Assembly: GCF_001612965.1 (NCBI RefSeq) | Contig: NZ_BDBL01000021.1 | Location: forward strand, 1 to 64,000 | Length of the DNA stretch: 64,000 bases | Origin: Nocardia kruczakiae NBRC 101016 | GTDB lineage: Bacteria > Actinomycetota > Actinomycetes > Mycobacteriales > Mycobacteriaceae | Reading direction: 5' to 3' | In this document: in pieces, positions 8,976-17,318 of the stretch | How positions within the stretch are numbered: the stretch's first letter is position 1 | Layout of the letters: the number at the start of each line of letters is the position of its first letter | Program-made: the position numbers and the translations under genes | Notes under the pieces: generated by a model | What the model was told of the DNA's origin: nothing | Database searches by the model: none | Seen by the model: the letters and a program-made list of their open reading frames with translations, nothing else

Positions 8976-9124
8976 AACCAGACACAGACGCCGGCGGGTT
9001 GCCGCGTTCGAGACTACGCGCCGAGATCCCGATCGCTCGCACTTCCGCCGCTGTCATCCCGGATCACTCGACCACCCACACCTGCGCGGAACCGGCACGA
9101 GGACCGTGCCGTGGCGGTGTGGGG

Positions 9125-9622
9125 TCACCGCATCGACAGGCAGCCCTGGAGGGTCTGGAAATCGCCCGCGAAGCCCGGGCCGCCGGTACATACCGGGGTC
9201 CCGACGCCGGAGACGGTGACCGTGGCGCCCGGCCCCGCGATGCCGATGGCCAGACCCGGCCGGACCCCGGCCAGGTCGGCGGTCGCGCCGGGACCGACCG
9301 CGATGGCCGCAGGTCCCGACAGCGGCCCCGAGGCGGACCGGGCGGTGCCACCGCCCTGCGCGATGGCCAGCGACAAGCTCGTCGGCCCCGCGTTCGCGGT
9401 GGCCGTACCGTTGATGCCGTAGGCGGCAGCCGCGCTCCCGCCGGTGCTGGTGGCCGAACACGCGGCGTCGGCTCCCGTGGCGGCGACCGAGGTGGCGCCC
9501 GGCGCCGGGCAGCTGGTGGAGTCGGCTTGGGCCGGCGCGGCCAGCAACGCGGCCGAGGTCAATGCGATACCGCCGCCGGAGATGAGAGCGAACAGCGCGC
9601 GACGCGCGGAAGAACGAGACAT
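9125..9622 (-). CDS. Secreted small protein (DUF6764-like)
   Basis: 165 residues from an ATG at 9622 with a strong GAGGAGG ribosome site; the longer open frame upstream is rejected because this start gives a clean signal peptide ending AAPAQA. The mature part is rich in Gly/Ala/Thr with repeated GPGAT-like turns and four Cys (SCPAPG, ACSAT, VCTGG, GCLS), so disulfides are likely outside the cell. It resembles DUF6764-type proteins of Nocardia (from memory, moderate). Its promoter carries the same repeated GCATCG element as crtE and the lipocalin/photolyase operon, so it is probably part of the same light-response regulon. Confidence 0.7.
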   Translation of the reverse strand: MSRSSARRALFALISGGGIALTSAALLAAPAQADSTSCPAPGATSVAATGADAACSATSTGGSAAAAYGINGTATANAGPTSLSLAIAQGGGTARSASGPLSGPAAIAVGPGATADLAGVRPGLAIGIAGPGATVTVSGVGTPVCTGGPGFAGDFQTLQGCLSMR

Positions 9623-9653
9623 GAGGGCCTCCTCTGATTGGTTCGTCTCAGCC

Positions 9654-9687
9654 AGGATACCTCGCAATTCGATGCGTAAACGATGCG
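9654..9687 (-). promoter_or_regulatory. GCATCG-repeat promoter element for the secreted protein gene
   Basis: Read on the minus strand it contains GCATCGTTTACGCATCG, then TTGC and a TATCCT -10 box, 31 bp before the ATG at 9622. It matches the elements at 9816 and 17197 and is a predicted binding site for the LitR-like regulator. Confidence 0.65.
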
Positions 9688-9815
9688 ACTTCTTCTTTGG
9701 CATCTGACTGCCGCGGCAACCTGTCGAACCTGGCCCACCTCGTACGAATAGATAAACGATTCCCCCGTGTTTACGCGACGCACAGTCGACCACCGCAGAC
9801 GTATACGGTTTTCAC

Positions 9816-9843
9816 TGCATCATTTATGCATCGTTTGCTGTAG
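9816..9843 (+). promoter_or_regulatory. GCATCG-repeat promoter element of crtE
   Basis: Contains TGCATCATTTATGCATCG followed by TTTGCTG and a TAGCCT -10 box beginning at 9841. The direct repeat of (T)GCATC spaced 11 bp lies where the -35 region should be. The rest of the 9623-9953 gap holds no gene. Confidence 0.7.
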
Positions 9844-9953
9844 CCTTGGGTCGGACGTCGAGGGAGGATCCCCTACCCGAGCCGGAAGACGCGGTCCCCG
9901 ATCCCACCTCGCAGACCCAGCCGGCACCCGAACCGCCGAACCGAGGAGTGGAC

Positions 9954-11081
9954 ATGACCGTCACCATCGACAATTCACGCCGATTGTGTTCCCCCGCAAC
10001 GATTCTGGCCGATCACCCGGTGAACGCGGCGGACGGTGTGGCATGGTGGCGTGCTGCGGTACGTGATCGAGTGCTGACCGAACTGGACGCCTTCCTGCGC
10101 GAGAACCGGATCGGCGCCGTCCACGGGATCGCGGTCGACGACATCGCACGCCGATACGTGGCAGGCGGCAAATGCCTGCGCTCGACGTTCATGTACATCG
10201 GCTGGTTGTGTGGTGAGGCCCCGGATGCCGCCGCGCTGCGCGCCGCCGCCGCGCTGGAACTGGTCCACGCCTTCGCGTTGATCCAGGACGATGTGATGGA
10301 CGAGTCGGCGTTGCGTCGCGGCGCGCCCACCGGACACGTCGCCTTCGCCGAGGCGCACCGCGATCGTCGAATGCCCGGCGACGCCGCACGTTTCGGCGAG
10401 TCGGCGGCGGTGCTGCTCGGCGATATCTGCCTGGTCTGGGCGGACAAGATGCTGCGCGACAGCGGAATTCGCCCCGAGTGCCTCTACCGCGTATGGCCCC
10501 GCTTCGACGCGATGCGTATCGAGCTGGCGGTGGGGCAGTTCGGCGATCTGCTCAACGACGTCCGCACGGAACCGGATTTCGGGCAGGTACTGGCGCTGGC
10601 ACGTGCGAAATCCGGCAACTACACCGTGCGCCGGCCACTCGAACTCGGCGCGGCGATGGCCGGATGCGACGAGCCGACCCTGTCGGCGCTGAGCCGGTAC
10701 GGACGCGCCGTGGGCGAGGCGTTCCAGATGCGCGACGACCTGCTGGGAATCTTCGGAAGCGCCCATGCCACAGGCAAACCCGGTGACGGAGACCTGACTC
10801 AGCACAAGGCGACCACCGTGGTTATCGCCGCCCGGCAGCTCGCCGACCCCGCCGCCCGCCGCGAACTCGACACCCTGCTGTCGGCACCGGTCGTCGACGC
10901 CGGCGCCACCGACCGACTGCGTGCCCTGATCACCGCCTCGGGAGCGCCCGCCCGGATCGAGGCGATGATCAGCGACCGCATCGGCGAGGCGCGGCACGCG
11001 GCCGAGAGCGCGACCCTGCCCGAGCCGATACGCCGCGTACTCGACGGCATGGCACTCATCTGCGTCACCCGCCACCCCTGA
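9954..11081 (+). CDS. crtE: Geranylgeranyl diphosphate synthase
   Basis: 375 residues from the ATG at 9954 behind GAGGAG; the upstream open frame is only Pro-rich read-through. It makes C20 GGPP from IPP and allylic diphosphates, the first step towards phytoene. The first Asp-rich motif DDVMD is at residues 112-116 and the second, DDLLG, follows a QMR in the C-terminal half. GGKCLR at about 71-76 binds diphosphate. The last D of the second motif is replaced by G, as in many actinobacterial homologues. It heads crtE-crtI-crtB, with 11-bp spacers, and is preceded by the light-type promoter element at 9816. Confidence 0.92.
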   Translation: MTVTIDNSRRLCSPATILADHPVNAADGVAWWRAAVRDRVLTELDAFLRENRIGAVHGIAVDDIARRYVAGGKCLRSTFMYIGWLCGEAPDAAALRAAAALELVHAFALIQDDVMDESALRRGAPTGHVAFAEAHRDRRMPGDAARFGESAAVLLGDICLVWADKMLRDSGIRPECLYRVWPRFDAMRIELAVGQFGDLLNDVRTEPDFGQVLALARAKSGNYTVRRPLELGAAMAGCDEPTLSALSRYGRAVGEAFQMRDDLLGIFGSAHATGKPGDGDLTQHKATTVVIAARQLADPAARRELDTLLSAPVVDAGATDRLRALITASGAPARIEAMISDRIGEARHAAESATLPEPIRRVLDGMALICVTRHP

Positions 11082-11092
11082 GGAGGAAGTCC

Positions 11093-12631
11093 ATGCGCAC
11101 GACCACAGGTCGCAGCGACCATATCGTCGTAGTCGGAGCGGGGCTGGCCGGACTGTCGGCGGCACTGCACCTGGCCGGCCGCGGCCGCACGGTCACGCTG
11201 CTGGAACGTGATTCGGTTCCCGGCGGCCGCACCGGTCGCGTCGACGTGGACGGCTACCGCCTCGACACGGGTCCGACCGTGCTGACGATGCCGCATCTGG
11301 TCGAGGAGACGTTCGCCGCGGTCGGTGCGCGGATGGACGACCGCCTGTCACTGGTACCGGTGGATCCTGCCTATCGGGCCCATTTCGCCGACGGGCGTCA
11401 CCTCGAGGTCCACAGCGACGCCGATCGCATGGCCGCCGCGATCACCGAGTTCGCCGGCGCCGGGCAGGCGGCGGGTTACCGGCGACTGCGCGCGTGGCTG
11501 ACCCGGCTCTACCGGGCCGAATTCGACTCGTTCATCGCGGCGAATTTCGATTCACCGCTGTCGGCGCTGCGTCCCTCGCTGGCGCGGCTGGCGGCGATGG
11601 GCGGATTTCGCCGCTGGGACCGTGCGGTCGCCCAGCACATCGACGATCCGGAATTGCGGCGCCTGTTCACCTTTCAGTCCCTGTACGCCGGAGTCGCGCC
11701 CAGCCGGGCGATAGCGGCGTATGCGGTGATCGCGTATATGGACACGATCGCCGGTGTCTGGTTCCCGCGCGGCGGTATGCGAACGCTGCCCGACGCCCTC
11801 GCCGCCGCCGCACTCGACGCCGGCGTGGAGATTCGCTACGACACCGCCGTGACGAGCCTCGACCGCAGCGGATCCCGGATCCGCACGGTCGTCACCTCGT
11901 CCGGCGAGCGCATCCCGTGCGATGCGGTCGTGCTCACCACCGAGTTGTCCGACACCTACCGGTTGACGGGCCATTCCCCGCGCCGCCCGCTGCGTCCCAC
12001 AGCGGCACCGTCCGCGGTCGTATTACACGTGGGCTGCGAGGCGATGCCCCGGGCGGCGCACCACCATCTACTCTTCGGCCGCGCCTGGGACGAGGCCTTC
12101 GACGACATCATCACCCGCGGCAGCGTCATGACGGATCCGTCGCTGTTACTCACCAGGCCCACCGCGGCAGATTCGAGCCTCGCCCCACCCGGTCGCGACC
12201 TGCTCTACATCCTCGCTCCGGTACCGAATCTCGTTCGGGGACCGATCAACTGGGACCGCTTCGGTCCTGCCTACGCCGAGGAGATCCTGACCACGGTCCG
12301 GGATCGCCTGCCGTTCCCGCTGTCGGATCCCCGGTTGCTCCACATCACCACGCCCGCCGACTGGGCACGGCGCGGCATGCTGGCCGGCAGCCCCTTCGCG
12401 TTGGCGCACACCGTTACTCAGACCGGCCCCTTCCGCCCGGCCAATATGATCCGCGGACTCGAGAATGTGGTGCTGGCCGGTGGCAGCACCGTGCCGGGCG
12501 TGGGCATACCGCCCGTCCTGATCTCCGGGCGGCTCGCCGCGGACCGCGTCACCGGGCCGATTTCTTCGCCACGGCCCGCACGCCGACCCGCCACCGCCCT
12601 CCCCACACCGGCCGCCGCCATCATCCGCTGA
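11093..12631 (+). CDS. crtI: Phytoene desaturase (CrtI type)
   Basis: 512 residues, the usual length. The FAD dinucleotide-binding motif VVGAGLAGLSAALHLAGRG begins at about residue 11, followed by the acidic LLERD and the PGGRTG segment. The C-terminal carotenoid-oxidase signature LAGGSTVPGVGIPPVLISGR is intact. It dehydrogenates phytoene stepwise towards lycopene or a less desaturated product at the membrane. Its GAGGAAG ribosome site lies directly after the crtE stop, so the two are co-translated from one mRNA. The number of desaturation steps cannot be predicted. Confidence 0.93.
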   Translation: MRTTTGRSDHIVVVGAGLAGLSAALHLAGRGRTVTLLERDSVPGGRTGRVDVDGYRLDTGPTVLTMPHLVEETFAAVGARMDDRLSLVPVDPAYRAHFADGRHLEVHSDADRMAAAITEFAGAGQAAGYRRLRAWLTRLYRAEFDSFIAANFDSPLSALRPSLARLAAMGGFRRWDRAVAQHIDDPELRRLFTFQSLYAGVAPSRAIAAYAVIAYMDTIAGVWFPRGGMRTLPDALAAAALDAGVEIRYDTAVTSLDRSGSRIRTVVTSSGERIPCDAVVLTTELSDTYRLTGHSPRRPLRPTAAPSAVVLHVGCEAMPRAAHHHLLFGRAWDEAFDDIITRGSVMTDPSLLLTRPTAADSSLAPPGRDLLYILAPVPNLVRGPINWDRFGPAYAEEILTTVRDRLPFPLSDPRLLHITTPADWARRGMLAGSPFALAHTVTQTGPFRPANMIRGLENVVLAGGSTVPGVGIPPVLISGRLAADRVTGPISSPRPARRPATALPTPAAAIIR

Positions 12632-12641
12632 TCGGAAAACC

Positions 12642-13613
12642 ATGTCCCCCATCGCTTTGATCGCCAACGGCCGCACCGATACGCAACTGCGGCGGTCCTA
12701 TCACGCCTGCCGGACGCTCAACGCGCGCCACGGCAAGACCTTCTTCCTGGCCACCCGGTTACTCGCCCCGGATCAGCGTCCGGCGATCCACGCGCTCTAC
12801 GGCTTCGCCCGCCGCGCCGACGACATCCTCGACGACATCGACCCGAGCCGCCCGGTCACCGAACGCGCGGCGCGACTGGACGCGCTGGCCGCGCAGTTCA
12901 CCACCGAGGACGCCGATGCCGACGCGGTCCTCCCGGCCGTGCTGGACACAGCACACTCCTACCGCATCGCTGCGTCGCTGTTCGACTCGTTCCTGGAGTC
13001 GATGCGCATGGATCTCACCGTCACCGACTATCCGGATCGGCGCGCGCTGGACCGCTACGTCTACGGTTCCGCTGAAGTCATCGGATTACAGGTGCTGCCG
13101 GTGCTGGGCACGGTGTGCCCGGTGGACGAGGCCGCCCCCTACGCCGCCGCGCTCGGAAAAGCCTTCCAGCTGACCAACTTTCTGCGCGATGTGGACGAGG
13201 ACCTGGTCCGGGACAGGGTGTATCTGCCAGCGGACGAACTGGCCGCCCACGGCGTCGACCGGGATCTGCTGCTGTGGTGCCAGGCGCACCGCCGCACCGA
13301 CGCCCGCGTCCGGCGTGCCCTGATCGCCCAGCACGCCCACACTCGCGGCATCTACGACTACGCCCGGGCCGGCATCGCCCTGCTCGCCCCGCGGTCGCGC
13401 CCGTGCGTCACCGCCGCGCTCACCCTCTATTCGGAAATCCTGGATCGGATCGAGAGCCTGGACTTCGACATCTTCGTTCATCGTGCCCGCGTCGGTATTC
13501 CGCGACGTGCCGCGGTGGGAACCCGCGGTCTCGCGGCTGCCGTCTGGTCTCGGAGTCGCGTTGCCAGCGCTATGAAACCGACTGGGACACAGCCTCTTCG
13601 GCCGCGCCGGTGA
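12642..13613 (+). CDS. crtB: Phytoene synthase
   Basis: 323 residues. The first Asp-rich motif DDILD is at residues 60-64 and the second reads DVDED before VYLP. YHACRTLNARHGKTFFLATRLL is the typical squalene/phytoene synthase N-terminus. It condenses two GGPP into 15-cis-phytoene. The start is 10 bp after the crtI stop. The last 44 bp overlap the end of the convergent gene on the other strand. No lycopene cyclase follows, so the ring-forming or decorating steps must be encoded elsewhere or be absent. Confidence 0.92.
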   Translation: MSPIALIANGRTDTQLRRSYHACRTLNARHGKTFFLATRLLAPDQRPAIHALYGFARRADDILDDIDPSRPVTERAARLDALAAQFTTEDADADAVLPAVLDTAHSYRIAASLFDSFLESMRMDLTVTDYPDRRALDRYVYGSAEVIGLQVLPVLGTVCPVDEAAPYAAALGKAFQLTNFLRDVDEDLVRDRVYLPADELAAHGVDRDLLLWCQAHRRTDARVRRALIAQHAHTRGIYDYARAGIALLAPRSRPCVTAALTLYSEILDRIESLDFDIFVHRARVGIPRRAAVGTRGLAAAVWSRSRVASAMKPTGTQPLRPRR

Positions 13614-15042
13614 TGTTGCGGGTCATTCCGCCGAAGATGAGCGCGTGGAAGGGAGCGATCGCCTTCCAGTACAGGTGACCGGCCAGGCCGTGCGGGTCGA
13701 ATACGGCCCGCTGCCGATAGACCGTGCCCCGCGAATCCTCCTCCACGCTCAGCTCCAGCCATGCCCGACCCGGCACCCGCATTTCCGCGCGCAACACGAG
13801 GGTGCGGGGTCGTTCAATGCGTTCCACTCGCCACCAGTCCAGCGCCTCGCCGGCGTGCAGCCGATGCGGGTCTCGTCTTCCCCGGCGCAATCCGGCGCCC
13901 CCGGCCAGCCGGTCGATCCAGCCGCGCAACGACCACGCCAGCGGAAACGAATACCAGCCGTATTCGCCGCCGATGGATTCGATCACCCCCCACAGCGTCG
14001 CCGGATCGGCGCGGGTGTGGCGTTCTCGCACATCGACGTAAAGGGAACCACCCGACCACGCGGGGTCGGTGGGCAGCGGGGACGACGGTTCACGACCTTG
14101 CTGGTCGGCATCCGACCAGCGGGTGGGAACGTCGAAGTCGCGGATGCGCGTCAACGCCAGTTCGACCGCGGTGCGGTAGTCGATCAGTCCGCGCTCCGGG
14201 TCGGGGATGTGCTCGGCGATCGCGTGATCTTCGCAGACCACGTCGTTGACCAGCGATTCCATCAGCGGCACCGCGATCGACCTGGGAACCGGGGTGACGA
14301 GATTGACCCATTGCGCCGACAGCCAGGGGGTGAGCACCGGGACCGGGACGATCACGCGCCGCGGCAGCCGCGCCACTTCGGCGTAGTCACGCATCATCTG
14401 TTCGTAGGTGAGCACATCCGGGCCGCCGATATCGAAGGCGCCGCGCACGTCGGGCGGTAGGTCGGCCGCCCGCGTCAGGTAGTACAGCACATCGCGCACC
14501 GCGATCGGCTGGATGCGGTTGCGCACCCAGCGCGGCGTGACCATCACCGGCAGCCGTTCGGTGAGATACCGCAGCATTTCGAAACTGGCCGAACCGGATC
14601 CGATGATCACCGCGGCCTGCATCGCTATCGCCGGGACCGATCCCGCGAGCAGGATTCGCCCGACCTCGGCACGGGAGGACAGATGCCGCGACAATCGCTG
14701 GCCGGGCGGAACGATGCCGCCCAGATACACGATCCTGCCTACCCCCGCCCGGGCCGCCTGCTCGGCGACCAGTGTCGCCGCGCGGCGGTCGACATCGTCG
14801 AAATCCGTTCGCGTCAGCGAATGCACCAGGTAATAGAGCACATCCGTCTCGGCGCAGGCCGCGGCCACATCGTCGGCGCGGAGTACATCACCGCGCAGGA
14901 CTTCCACGCTGTCGCGCCAGGCGGCGTCGTCGAGTTTGGCCGGGGTGCGGGCCAGCACCCGCACCTCGTGGCCCGCGGCCAGTAGCTCGGGCACCAACCG
15001 GCCACCGATGTAGCCGGTCGCACCGAACACCACACATCGCAT
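13570..15042 (-). CDS. NAD(P)-binding atypical SDR with C-terminal DUF2867-type domain
   Basis: 490 residues. The N-terminal half is an NmrA/atypical SDR Rossmann fold with VFGATGYIGGRLVPELLAAGHEV at residues 4-26 and a YLVHSL stretch. The C-terminal half (about 340-490) contains SLYVDVRERHTRADPATLW, then RLHAGEALDWWRVE and a late GTVYRQRAVFDPHGLAGHLYW, as in DUF2867/SRPBCC-like domains. The reaction is unknown. It lies upstream of nothing else on its strand but directly after the photolyase, 24 bp away, so it probably belongs to the lipocalin-photolyase operon. Such SDR-DUF2867 proteins are often found next to photolyase and LitR-type genes (family knowledge, moderate). Confidence 0.8.
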   Translation of the reverse strand: MRCVVFGATGYIGGRLVPELLAAGHEVRVLARTPAKLDDAAWRDSVEVLRGDVLRADDVAAACAETDVLYYLVHSLTRTDFDDVDRRAATLVAEQAARAGVGRIVYLGGIVPPGQRLSRHLSSRAEVGRILLAGSVPAIAMQAAVIIGSGSASFEMLRYLTERLPVMVTPRWVRNRIQPIAVRDVLYYLTRAADLPPDVRGAFDIGGPDVLTYEQMMRDYAEVARLPRRVIVPVPVLTPWLSAQWVNLVTPVPRSIAVPLMESLVNDVVCEDHAIAEHIPDPERGLIDYRTAVELALTRIRDFDVPTRWSDADQQGREPSSPLPTDPAWSGGSLYVDVRERHTRADPATLWGVIESIGGEYGWYSFPLAWSLRGWIDRLAGGAGLRRGRRDPHRLHAGEALDWWRVERIERPRTLVLRAEMRVPGRAWLELSVEEDSRGTVYRQRAVFDPHGLAGHLYWKAIAPFHALIFGGMTRNITGAAEEAVSQSVS

Positions 15043-15066
15043 ACCGTCTCCTGATCACCGCATCGA

Positions 15067-16389
15067 TTACATGCCGGGCACTTCCACGATCGGCGCCGGA
15101 TAGGTCGCCTCGTCGATGTCCTCGCGCCACGGGCGGTGCACCGCCGCGCCGGACAGCTGGGCGAGTTCGGGCAGCCAGCGGCGTACGTACTCACCCTCCG
15201 GATCGAAACGGTGCGCTTGCCGTAGTGGATTGAGCGTGCGATTGGGGCGGGTGTCGGTTCCGGTACCCGCGACCCACTGCCAGTTCATCTGGTTGTTCGC
15301 CACATCACCGTCGACCAGCCAGTACCGGAAATGGGCTGCGCCGATTCGCCAATCCAGCCGCAGGGTTTTGGCCAGAAACGATGCGGTGATCAGCCGCGCG
15401 CGTCCCGGCATCCATCCTTCGTCACGCAGTTGGCGCATCGGCGCGTCGACGATCGGGAAACCGGTGCGACCGTGCGTCCATGCCTCGAAGGCCTGCTCAT
15501 CCTCGCGGATCTCGACCGGACCGGAGCGGTAATCGGACCACGCCGCCGCGGGCCGGGCCGCCAGCACCTGATGATGGAAGTCGCGCCAGGCCAATTGCCG
15601 GGCGAAACTGTGCGCACCCGGGTCCGACATGTCCAGCCTCGACACCACCTCCGCGGCGGACAGGCATCCGAAATGCAGGTACGGCGACAAGTGTGAGGTG
15701 CCGTCGGCGGCGAGATCGTCATTGGCCTCGTCATACGCGGTGACCGGATCGGACAGCCAGCGGCGCAATATCTTTCGCGCGGTGGTCTCGCCGCCGACGC
15801 GCAGGTTCGGTGAGGTCCGCGCGGTGCGGAGTTCGTCGAGATCCGGTTGTTCGCCGTCGAGCCGCGGCACCTCGAGGTCTGCAGGCGGCGGCAGCGGACG
15901 CCGATGGCGAGCGCTTTCCCAGCGCCGGAAGTACGGCGTGAACACCGCGAAATGATCGCGTCCGGTGCTCGGCTCGATCGCATCGAGGTCCACACTGGTC
16001 ACCGTGGCGGCGTGGGTCTTCACCTGGCAACCGTGGGACTCGAGCCGGTCACGCAGGGCCGACTCGCGTCGTTTGCCGTAGTGGCTGACTTCGGCCGCGA
16101 GGTGGACCGACTCCGCCTGCGTCTGGGCGACGATCCGCTCGACCTCGTCGACCACCTTGCCGCGTCGTAGAACGAGATGCGCCCCGCGCCTTCGCAATTC
16201 GTCGTCGAGTTCGTCCAGCGCCGCGGCGAGGAATCGCACCCGGTTGGGTGCGGCCTCCGAGCCGGTGATCAACGATTCGTCGAGGACGAACAGGGGAACC
16301 ACCGCATCGCCGGCACGCTGCGCCGCGGTCAGCATCGGATTGTCGTGAACCCGCAGATCACGGGTGAACAAAGCTACCGCCACACCCAT
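15067..16389 (-). CDS. phr: Deoxyribodipyrimidine photolyase, class I
   Basis: 440 residues from the ATG at 16389, chosen over a GTG two codons upstream because GGAGG is then 9 bp away. The N-terminal antenna-binding Rossmann domain (VALFTRDLRVHDNPML) and the C-terminal FAD domain are complete. FAD and lesion-binding signatures are visible: TASFLAKTLRLDWR, DGDVANNQMNWQW, AGTGTDTRPNR. It repairs UV-induced pyrimidine dimers using blue light. Its place beside carotenoid genes and a LitR-like regulator fits a light-protection regulon; cryptochrome-like roles are less likely given the intact photolyase residues. Confidence 0.92.
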   Translation of the reverse strand: MGVAVALFTRDLRVHDNPMLTAAQRAGDAVVPLFVLDESLITGSEAAPNRVRFLAAALDELDDELRRRGAHLVLRRGKVVDEVERIVAQTQAESVHLAAEVSHYGKRRESALRDRLESHGCQVKTHAATVTSVDLDAIEPSTGRDHFAVFTPYFRRWESARHRRPLPPPADLEVPRLDGEQPDLDELRTARTSPNLRVGGETTARKILRRWLSDPVTAYDEANDDLAADGTSHLSPYLHFGCLSAAEVVSRLDMSDPGAHSFARQLAWRDFHHQVLAARPAAAWSDYRSGPVEIREDEQAFEAWTHGRTGFPIVDAPMRQLRDEGWMPGRARLITASFLAKTLRLDWRIGAAHFRYWLVDGDVANNQMNWQWVAGTGTDTRPNRTLNPLRQAHRFDPEGEYVRRWLPELAQLSGAAVHRPWREDIDEATYPAPIVEVPGM

Positions 16390-16443
16390 CGCCACTCACC
16401 TCCACTCACTGCGCTTGCCCTGACTGGTACGTCGCCCGGGGGC

Positions 16444-17064
16444 TCACAGCCGGCACAGCGGAGTGATGTCCTCGCGCCCACCGGTCACCGGCGAGGTCAG
16501 GTACAGGCAGGGCTGCTCACCGGCGGCCTCGATCGCGGCGACCACGTTGTTCCACTGCACCGCATCCAGTGCGGGTGTGCGGGAGAGTACGAATCCGGAG
16601 ATCCGATAGGGATCTGTGACCAGGGCCCAGGAGTAGTCCGGGCCAAGCGCGGTCACGATGTAATTGGGCGGACCGTCTAGGCTTTCCTGCGTCGGCACCC
16701 CCGGGAACGCCACGCGCAACTGCGCGCCCGTCACGGGATCGACCACGCGCGCCGCACCCTGGATGTCGTTGCTCCCGCCCGACCACGTGGTGCACGAATT
16801 GTGCACCGACACATCACCGTTCGGCAGTGCCGCGTACTCGGCGCGCGTATCGCGGGCGCAGACGAGATTGAAATACTGAGGAACCGCGGCGACCTGGTAC
16901 CACGTTCCGACATAACGGCTCAGATCGAGCGAGGTAACCGGCGCGGGACCGTCCGCCGGACTCGCACCGGCGGGCGCCCCGACGCCGCCGAACACGACCG
17001 CCGCCAGGACCGCGACACCTGCCAGCCGAGCCGGGCGCATCGCTGCCGCAGCGAACGCCGTCAC
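16444..17064 (-). CDS. Exported lipocalin (Blc family)
   Basis: About 206 residues from a GTG at 17064; an ATG at 17040 is also possible, and the open frame to 17148 adds an unlikely charged N-terminus. A signal peptide ends at about GAPAGA. The mature part has the lipocalin signature LSRYVGTWYQVAAVPQYF (G-x-W near the start) and the later R-x-P-A-L ending, with Cys pairs as in bacterial Blc. It would bind a lipid or isoprenoid in the envelope. Genes for lipocalin, photolyase and SDR lie in line on the minus strand behind the repeat element at 17197. Lipocalins recur in LitR-type light regulons (family knowledge). Confidence 0.82.
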   Translation of the reverse strand: MTAFAAAAMRPARLAGVAVLAAVVFGGVGAPAGASPADGPAPVTSLDLSRYVGTWYQVAAVPQYFNLVCARDTRAEYAALPNGDVSVHNSCTTWSGGSNDIQGAARVVDPVTGAQLRVAFPGVPTQESLDGPPNYIVTALGPDYSWALVTDPYRISGFVLSRTPALDAVQWNNVVAAIEAAGEQPCLYLTSPVTGGREDITPLCRL

Positions 17065-17196
17065 GCGGCGGACACCTTCGGTCAGCGTTCCCCCCACCTT
17101 CCCGTCGAAGTCAGCGGGCTGATCTACCTGCGAACGATGTCCGAGCACCTGCGACTCCTCTGTTCGATGAGCATGGGTTCGACGCCACAGACGATC

Positions 17197-17224
17197 CTAC
17201 AGCAATCGATGCGTAATCGATGCA
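17197..17224 (-). promoter_or_regulatory. GCATCG-repeat promoter element for lipocalin-photolyase operon
   Basis: Minus-strand reading contains TGCATCGATTACGCATCG, then ATTGCTG and TAGGAT as the -10. It is nearly identical to the crtE element and lies between the lipocalin and the MerR gene, so it may also autoregulate the regulator, whose own -10 may be CATACT at 17223. Confidence 0.7.
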
Positions 17225-17318
17225 TACTGGAAGTGTCACCCCACGCGTCGCCCCCGCGCGGGTGTCGCAGCACTGCGACGATGCGACGCCCATGCCCGCG
17301 AAAGGCAGAATGATCGTC

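Noticed and set aside
9740..9790. Possible fourth GCATCG-type element (GTTTACGCGACGC)
   Set aside because: Only a partial match, without the paired repeat and -10 spacing of the other three.
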